From: Sedimentisphaerales bacterium
GTDB lineage: Bacteria > Planctomycetota > Phycisphaerae > Sedimentisphaerales > Anaerobacaceae
Direction of reading: 5' to 3'
DNA length: 64,000 nt
Assembly (NCBI GenBank): GCA_016932835.1
Contig: JAFGCD010000057.1
Location: 1-64,000, forward strand
This document shows, piece after piece, positions 59,420 through 64,000 of this stretch; the first letter of the stretch is position 1; the number at the start of each line of letters is the position of its first letter. The translations under genes and the position numbers were made by a program. The notes beneath the pieces were generated by a model. It did no database searches, was not told where the DNA came from, and was given only the letters and a program-made list of their open reading frames with translations.

Positions 59420-61039
59420 CTAATTCGGGCCGATGCTTACTTGCGTTGTGCCGATGAGTTGTTCTTCCTCTTCATTGGTGCGCTGATACACTTCGAGCGA
59501 GTATGTCCCCTCTTCGAACGGGCCGAGTTGAGCAGTGGTCGGCCAATCGCAAATACAGAAGCAGGGTGTGGTGACATGTTCGGTTTCGAGTATCTTTATA
59601 TTGCTGCCGATCAGCGTCATTTCCAGTGTGATCCGGTCAAGGCAGCAGTTCGCGGAGATTTCGTCACTGAAACTGATATAAGGCCCCTGAACCTCAACTT
59701 TGAAGCGAAGTTCCGAAGCCGGAGCCGTCAGCGTTTCAAGCGGCGATGTTGGAGGGCAGGGCAGCACGGTGTATGATATGATTTGCGGCGATCCTGGGGG
59801 CTGGTTCGGCTCTGTCGAGGCGAGCCATTTCTCCGCGAAGCCGGCAAAGTCGGCGAAGTCTTCCCGGCAGTCCTTGTTGGAGTCGCCGGGCAGGAATATC
59901 GTCCCCAGCCGGCCGCACTTGTCCGGCATTTCGAGTATTTTGGCAAGCAGGGCGACCTTCATTCTGCCGTTGTGGAAAGGCTCGTGAGGCTCGTCGAACT
60001 GAAGCCCGGAGTAGCTCATCGAGCCGTGCGACATATAGTGGCAGGCGATGTCATAAACGTCCATCGAAAGACCGAGCTTGGGATTCACGACTTGCCAGTA
60101 ACCCATGTTGACATGCTGGCCGCAAATTTCGCACAGTTCGAGTCCTCTCTGGAAGTAGTCTATTTTGTAAGGTTGGTTCGGCTCGGGATGGCCGCCTGCC
60201 GGGTCGTGTATCGGCAGGGCGTCGATTGCCTGATGGCATTGTTTTGCGAAGTCGATTCCGTCTGGGACGAGGTTGGCGTCCTGGTCGGGGTTGTAAAGAT
60301 TGAATGCCGCCGCAAGTTCCTCGGAATCCGCGAGAAGATCGCCGTCGTGGTCATTTGCATCTGGGGCGAGTTGGCCCACGCCTTGGACTTCGTAATCGAG
60401 GGCGAGCAGGTGTTCGTTGGGATCGTGCGGGTAGCGCAGTTCGAGAACTCTCAGGAGACGGTCTATATCTGTTCTGCCTCTGTGTATGCTGCCGAGGCAG
60501 TCGAAAGAGCCGTGCTGCATATAGTGCAATGCCAGGTCGGGCAGGAAGGTTGCATCGAGAGGGTCGTTGGGATCGGGGAATTTAAGGTTGAGTTTCGGGT
60601 TGTGTATTTCCCAGCCGCCCATGTGGATAGCTGCTCCGCAAATGTCACAGATTTCGAGGCCGTCGAGCATGTGGCCTATTTTGTATATTTCGTCCGGCGG
60701 CGGATCGCCGGGAGGGTACGGATAGTACTCGGGCAAGTCGGCCACGACCGCTGCGCAACGCATCGCCAGTTCGACGCCGTCGGGTATTCCATTGCGGTTC
60801 TGATCGGCCTCGAAAGGCTGATACCCGATTGCGTATTCCTCACGGTCGGCGAGTAAATCGGCGTCGGCATCTCTGGTGACGGGCAGTTGATGGGCATTCG
60901 GTGTGAACGCAGCCAGAGACTTCTGGATGCTTATTCCCGTCCCTAATGAAATTGCCGCTGCTGTTCCTGTCGCCAGTGCGCGATTCCTGAACCTTCTTCG
61001 CTTTGCAACGATTCTGTTTCGGCGTGCTCTTTTGCTCAT
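59420..61039 (-). CDS. Secreted protein with two copies of an unfamiliar CxxC/HxxxH module
   Basis: A 539-residue protein from the ATG at 61039, which has GGAGG 7 bases upstream. A very basic N-terminus and one hydrophobic segment (about 21-45) look like a long export signal. Residues 57-201 and 222-371 are two copies of one module: a calcium-binding-like D-x-D-x-D start (DADADLLADREE, DHDGDLLADSEE), then QNRNGIPDG/QDANLVPDG, LEICDICG/LELCEICG (CxxC at 131/134 and 303/306), HMGGW/NMGYW, and HYMQHGS/CHYMSHGS (HxxxH at 172/176 and 334/338). A dockerin-like FLPGDSNKDCREDFADFAGFAEKW follows, then a beta-rich tail. The conserved Cys and His pairs suggest a metal site per module. I do not recognise the family. 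Confidence 0.7.
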   Translation of the reverse strand: MSKRARRNRIVAKRRRFRNRALATGTAAAISLGTGISIQKSLAAFTPNAHQLPVTRDADADLLADREEYAIGYQPFEADQNRNGIPDGVELAMRCAAVVADLPEYYPYPPGDPPPDEIYKIGHMLDGLEICDICGAAIHMGGWEIHNPKLNLKFPDPNDPLDATFLPDLALHYMQHGSFDCLGSIHRGRTDIDRLLRVLELRYPHDPNEHLLALDYEVQGVGQLAPDANDHDGDLLADSEELAAAFNLYNPDQDANLVPDGIDFAKQCHQAIDALPIHDPAGGHPEPNQPYKIDYFQRGLELCEICGQHVNMGYWQVVNPKLGLSMDVYDIACHYMSHGSMSYSGLQFDEPHEPFHNGRMKVALLAKILEMPDKCGRLGTIFLPGDSNKDCREDFADFAGFAEKWLASTEPNQPPGSPQIISYTVLPCPPTSPLETLTAPASELRFKVEVQGPYISFSDEISANCCLDRITLEMTLIGSNIKILETEHVTTPCFCICDWPTTAQLGPFEEGTYSLEVYQRTNEEEEQLIGTTQVSIGPN

Positions 61040-61494
61040 TTTGCTTCCTCCCAAAAAAAAGCAAGCATCCTGGACCGTATGAGCCTTGGAATATCCTACC
61101 AGGAAGGGGGGATTCTGTCCAGTCTGTTTGTCGGTTTTCTTCGCAATTGGCCTGCCCGTGAGCCTTGGAAGGATGAAATCGGCTCTTCAAATCAAAAAAA
61201 CCAGGCCAATCTAATCGACGAACGGGGGCAAAACTTGAGAATGGGAAAATTTTTCTCGGGTGTGATTGGTCTGTGTGGCGTTTGATTTTACCGGACAGAG
61301 ACAGGCAGACCGGTGTGGTGTAAGTGGGGTGGGGCTATATGTGGTGGTGACTCTCCGCTAAGCAGGCTATGTCGTGGTTTTGGTTATGGGGCCTACTGCC
61401 TGGGTGTTTTTCGAGGGCTAAAGAAAAAACGCCGGCCCTGTCGATATTGTGCAGGTTGCAGTGGTTCGATGGTAGTATGAAAGGATTATTGAGC
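61040..61494. other. Intergenic stretch before the 49-residue protein
   Basis: About 450 bases between divergent genes. It must hold the leftward promoter of the two-gene CxxC operon and the rightward one for the small protein, but I see no clear -35/-10 pair. An A-rich run (61190-61200) and GT-rich repeats (61300-61350) are present. No convincing gene or hairpin terminator was found. Confidence 0.35.
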
Positions 61495-61644
61495 ATGAGC
61501 AAACGCGAGTTGATAGAATGCATCTGTGAAATTAACACGACCGCGAAGGCGGAGTTCCTGGCAAATTTCCCCGAAGAGGAACTTCGCAAATATCTCGAAC
61601 ACCTCATGGAGTTGGACTTGCAAGAGCTGGCTGTTTGTAGTTAG
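61495..61644 (+). CDS. Small conserved-looking protein of 49 residues
   Basis: A short acidic protein, MSKRELIECICEINTTAKAEFL followed by NFPEEELRKYLEHLMEL, predicted to be two helices. The ATG at 61495 follows AAAGGA by about 9 bases; upstream in-frame ATGs at 61369 and 61477 are possible. The sequence (start SKREL-E-I-C-IN, middle FL--F-E-EL--YL--L) resembles small proteins I recall from planctomycete genomes, without known function. It is isolated between two minus-strand genes. Confidence 0.55.
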   Translation: MSKRELIECICEINTTAKAEFLANFPEEELRKYLEHLMELDLQELAVCS

Positions 61645-61853
61645 AACGACGGGGGGCGACGCAGATTCTTTGTGGGAGCGGGCCGTATTCATATACTTTT
61701 TCAGGCGGAATATCACTGAGGACGGGTGATGTCACATCTATTCCGGAAGGGCGTCATTTCACCGGATCGAACAATAATAAAGGTCATGCAGGTCGATAGA
61801 TCTCCGGCGCGACACGGCTGCATCTGGGCTGCGGAGGTTTCTCTTGAATGGTG

Positions 61854-63110
61854 CTATTCGGTCTCGTCGATGTTGCCGCCCGTGGTTAATCTTTCAACGA
61901 CGCGCCTTCCCACATCGGGTCTTGATGAAACATTCGAGGAATCCGGATTTGTTGTCGATGAAGAAGAGTCATTGTCGGAAAGGCTGCTTGATGTTCGCAC
62001 CTCGGCCTTCTCGACGAATGGCGACGCCGGAGGAGCCTGCTCGGAGGAGACGGGCTTGGGAATCTGCAGGATGCAGTTCTGCTTGAACTGAAGAGCGATG
62101 GGGGTGTAATCGCTGGGCACGTTAAACACGAAATCGATGTCTTTTCTGACTTCGTTGCCGGGAAAGTCGCTGCGCGTGATAGTTATTACCTCCGAAAGCT
62201 TCTTCTCTGTGATCTGGCTCGCGCCTGAGAAGTATCCGATTGGATATGCGTTTTTGGCCTTTGGCGCCACCTTGGCCTGGGCGGCCTCTCTGGAGACGCA
62301 AACCAGCCTGAGTTGTGCGGGGGTGAACTTCCCTGCGTCTTTCAGGGCGTTTCTCAGTATCGTCAGTCTTACGACAACGAGCGTGTGACCGGGTTGAGAG
62401 GTAATTACTTTGCCTTCTGAATCCGAAAGGCCCGTAGCCGGAGCGTACCATACGCCTTGTTTGCGGGCAACGTCTATGGAGCCCTCCTTCGCGATCAATG
62501 TCACTTCATCCGAGTCGCTGTGCCTGTTCAGGTAGAGCTCGTCGAGAAATGACGGGTGCGCAGCGGCGAAACTGGTGGGCTTGCGGATAGCGCCGAAGCT
62601 CCCTCTGCTCATCAGAGAGAACCAGCCTGTGGCGAGCCCGTCAACGTTAAGCAGGGCCTTGGTCGGGCTGTCTGATTTGGGCTGCCTGTCGTCGAAACGC
62701 TGATAAGGGTATTTGTTGGGCAGCGGGGCCATTGCCAGAACTGTCAGGAGAAGGCCGGAGAGAACCAGACCCAGGAAAACCCCAAGTATGGGCCGGCCGA
62801 TACGTTCCGGAAGCTGCCCGAAATCGACGGACAGCTTGCTCAATTGCATCGCCACAGTCTGCAGAATCGCGAACACCAGCACGAACAAAAGAGCAAAACA
62901 CAGGGGTTGCGCCCACGGCACGAGGGCCGGATACTTGCTCTCGCTGCCTTTGCTGATAAAGTAGTCGGCGAGAATCTCGAAAAATCCGAAAGCTGCCGCT
63001 GAGGAGATGGTGGTGATCACGATGGTTGTGACCGCCTTGAAGATCGAACCTTTGAAATACTGGTAGGCGCCGCAGCCCAAAATTATTAGTAGTACGCCCA
63101 AACTGGCCAT
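61854..63110 (-). CDS. CvpA-like membrane protein with large soluble tail
   Basis: A 418-residue protein. Four hydrophobic segments (about residues 3-18, 24-48, 68-88 and 103-128) with GVLLIILGCGAYQYFKGSIFKAV and the Gly-rich IGRPILGVFLGLVLSGLLL resemble CvpA (colicin V production) family membrane domains. Residues 135-418 are soluble and unrecognised, with an Ala-rich FAAAHPSFLDELYL stretch (the CvpA-type end) and a Ser/Asp-rich C-terminus. CvpA-family proteins take part in envelope homeostasis, but their mechanism is unknown. It starts 19 bases after the GspE/PilB-like gene and probably shares its transcript. Confidence 0.68.
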   Translation of the reverse strand: MASLGVLLIILGCGAYQYFKGSIFKAVTTIVITTISSAAAFGFFEILADYFISKGSESKYPALVPWAQPLCFALLFVLVFAILQTVAMQLSKLSVDFGQLPERIGRPILGVFLGLVLSGLLLTVLAMAPLPNKYPYQRFDDRQPKSDSPTKALLNVDGLATGWFSLMSRGSFGAIRKPTSFAAAHPSFLDELYLNRHSDSDEVTLIAKEGSIDVARKQGVWYAPATGLSDSEGKVITSQPGHTLVVVRLTILRNALKDAGKFTPAQLRLVCVSREAAQAKVAPKAKNAYPIGYFSGASQITEKKLSEVITITRSDFPGNEVRKDIDFVFNVPSDYTPIALQFKQNCILQIPKPVSSEQAPPASPFVEKAEVRTSSSLSDNDSSSSTTNPDSSNVSSRPDVGRRVVERLTTGGNIDETE

Positions 63111-63129
63111 TACGTTACTCCGGTGGTTG

Positions 63130-64000
63130 TCACTGCTGTTTCGGTTTCTGTTTCTTCGCCGGCGGGGAGATCACCCGTATCATTTCATTTATGGAAGTAA
63201 TGCCCGCGATGACTTTTCTGAGGGTCTGCTCCTGTATGTAGAGCATCTTGGCACGCCGGAATCGCGTGCCTATTTCAGGCAGCGACTTCGCCTCCCTGAC
63301 GACGGTTCGCAACTCCTCGTTTATTATTATTGTCTCGAATACGCCTGTTCTGCCGACGTATCCGGTCCCCTGGCATTGCTCGCAGTCCGAAGGTTTCCCG
63401 TGCTTGTCGTAGATGACTTTTCCCGCGCGGTACAGGGCCTTCGTCTTCTCCGCGTTGATGTTGAACTTCCGGAAAACATCCTTGTTCGGAGCGTAGGCCT
63501 GTCTGCATTCGGCGCAGAGCTTTCTAAAGAGCCTCTGATTGCTTATTCCGATCAGTGTCTCTGCGACGAGTCTTCTGTCGCCGACCAGTTTGAGCCATTT
63601 TGCAAGAGCCTGTATTACGCTCGGGGCTTCCAACTGGACGTAGATTATCTTGCCGTCTTTTGCGGCCTTGCACGCCTGCTTCGCCGTCTCGGAGTCTTCG
63701 CAGTCGGCGACCCCGACGATGTCCGGCCCCATCCTGACAATTTCCTCGAGCTTCTTGCCGTATGTCGTCGTGCCCGTGTCGCTTGGACTGTAAATGTTTT
63801 GGGTAATGTTCAGCACTTCTTCCGATGGCTCCTTCTCGAGGGTGTTGATGCTGTTCAGGAAGGCATCGTGATTCCTGAGCAGGGTATAGAACGTCGTCGT
63901 AACGCCGCTCTTCTTAGGCCCTGCCGCAATGAACAGCCCCTGCTTCAACTGCCGAAACGCCGAGATTTGTTGGAGTTGGTCCGGCATCAGACCGAGTTGT
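63130..64000 (-). CDS. GspE/PilB-like secretion ATPase, 5' part beyond the window, degenerate ATPase motifs
   Basis: The frame stays open to the window edge (reading LGLMPDQLQQISAF, as in GspE/PilB just before Walker A), so the N-terminal part is missing. The visible 290 residues follow the family order. The Walker A position reads GPKKSGVTTTFY where the family has GPTGSGKTTTLY, so the ATP-binding Lys is Val. The Walker B region reads GPDIVGVADCEDSETA in place of the usual D-P-D-x-x-x-x-G-E-x-R-D-x-E-T-A. The zinc-binding pairs are kept (LCAECR and CEQCQGTGYVGRTGVFE). It is probably a non-hydrolysing paralogue or regulator of a type II secretion or type IV pilus machine (inference). The CvpA-like gene follows by 19 bases. 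Confidence 0.8.
   Translation of the reverse strand, partial: QLGLMPDQLQQISAFRQLKQGLFIAAGPKKSGVTTTFYTLLRNHDAFLNSINTLEKEPSEEVLNITQNIYSPSDTGTTTYGKKLEEIVRMGPDIVGVADCEDSETAKQACKAAKDGKIIYVQLEAPSVIQALAKWLKLVGDRRLVAETLIGISNQRLFRKLCAECRQAYAPNKDVFRKFNINAEKTKALYRAGKVIYDKHGKPSDCEQCQGTGYVGRTGVFETIIINEELRTVVREAKSLPEIGTRFRRAKMLYIQEQTLRKVIAGITSINEMIRVISPPAKKQKPKQQ

Noticed and set aside
59783-60856. A 357-codon plus-strand frame
   Set aside because: It is antisense to the CxxC/HxxxH module gene. The minus-strand reading has a ribosome-binding site, an export signal and internal repeats; the plus-strand one has none.
1-64000. CRISPR arrays, tRNA or rRNA genes, insertion sequences, prophage
   Set aside because: I looked for regularly spaced repeats, cloverleaf segments in gaps, transposase motifs and phage genes and found none.

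Overview
The window reads as chromosomal DNA from a Gram-negative polysaccharide-degrading planctomycete, most likely of class Phycisphaerae (inference from gene content; no rRNA is present to confirm it). Pointers are a Tat-exported sulfatase, a DUF2961/GH172 enzyme, a DUF5060 glycoside hydrolase, dockerin-like C-termini rich in D/N-x-F-A-x-F-A-x-x-W patterns, a TPR protein carrying RNA polymerase alpha-CTD-like domains, an EF-G-like second GTPase, an ECF sigma factor paired with a large one-helix membrane protein, and Kdo/LPS-transport genes that imply an outer membrane. I see no tRNA, rRNA, CRISPR array, insertion sequence or prophage, and the gene density is high.

Layout. 92-6005: a Tat-exported aldo/keto reductase and a tetrahaem lipoprotein cytochrome, then a papain-like/GH172 fusion and a convergent sulfatase. 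6190-14857: an APC permease with a PTS EIIA-like domain, then a TetR-controlled tripartite RND efflux operon with candidate operators in its promoter. 15186-24576: 6-phosphogluconolactonase, then a minus-strand operon read TPR/alpha-CTD protein, SpoIID-like protein, tgt, yajC, secDF, LysM protein. 24833-29810: a DUF5060 hydrolase and an ECF sigma factor with its membrane partner. 30205-34422: a dockerin-like secreted protein, a second copy of the aldo/keto reductase plus tetrahaem cytochrome pair, and a beta-helix protein. 34501-41376: a decayed gene fragment, a TIGR03936 protein, RNase E/G, kdsD, kdsC and a giant LptC/LptA-like protein. 41499-46023: the etfB-etfA-acyl-CoA dehydrogenase-HAD operon. 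46221-48931: a DUF2061 protein and a PadR-controlled gene in which an aquaglyceroporin is fused in frame to a COG0523 (CobW-type) metallochaperone GTPase. 49215-54726: a Ser/Thr kinase, an APH-type phosphotransferase and a BlaI/M56-peptidase pair with two clear BlaI-type operator boxes. 55030-64000: an EF-G-like GTPase, a COG2509 FAD-dependent oxidoreductase, a Cys-rich small protein, a secreted protein built of two copies of an unfamiliar CxxC/HxxxH module, a 49-residue protein, a CvpA-like membrane protein and the 3' part of a GspE/PilB-like gene with degenerate ATPase motifs.

How it fits together. The exported enzymes form a carbohydrate-processing, cell-envelope lifestyle; the ETF/acyl-CoA dehydrogenase genes feed electrons from acyl-CoA oxidation; Kdo and Lpt-like genes build the outer membrane. 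The best candidates for undescribed biology are the duplicated Tat aldo/keto reductase-tetrahaem cytochrome module whose reductases lack most of the usual catalytic tetrad, the aquaglyceroporin-COG0523 fusion with a preserved internal ribosome-binding site and a leaderless PadR gene in front, the tandem CxxC/HxxxH secreted protein, and the GspE-like pseudo-ATPase.
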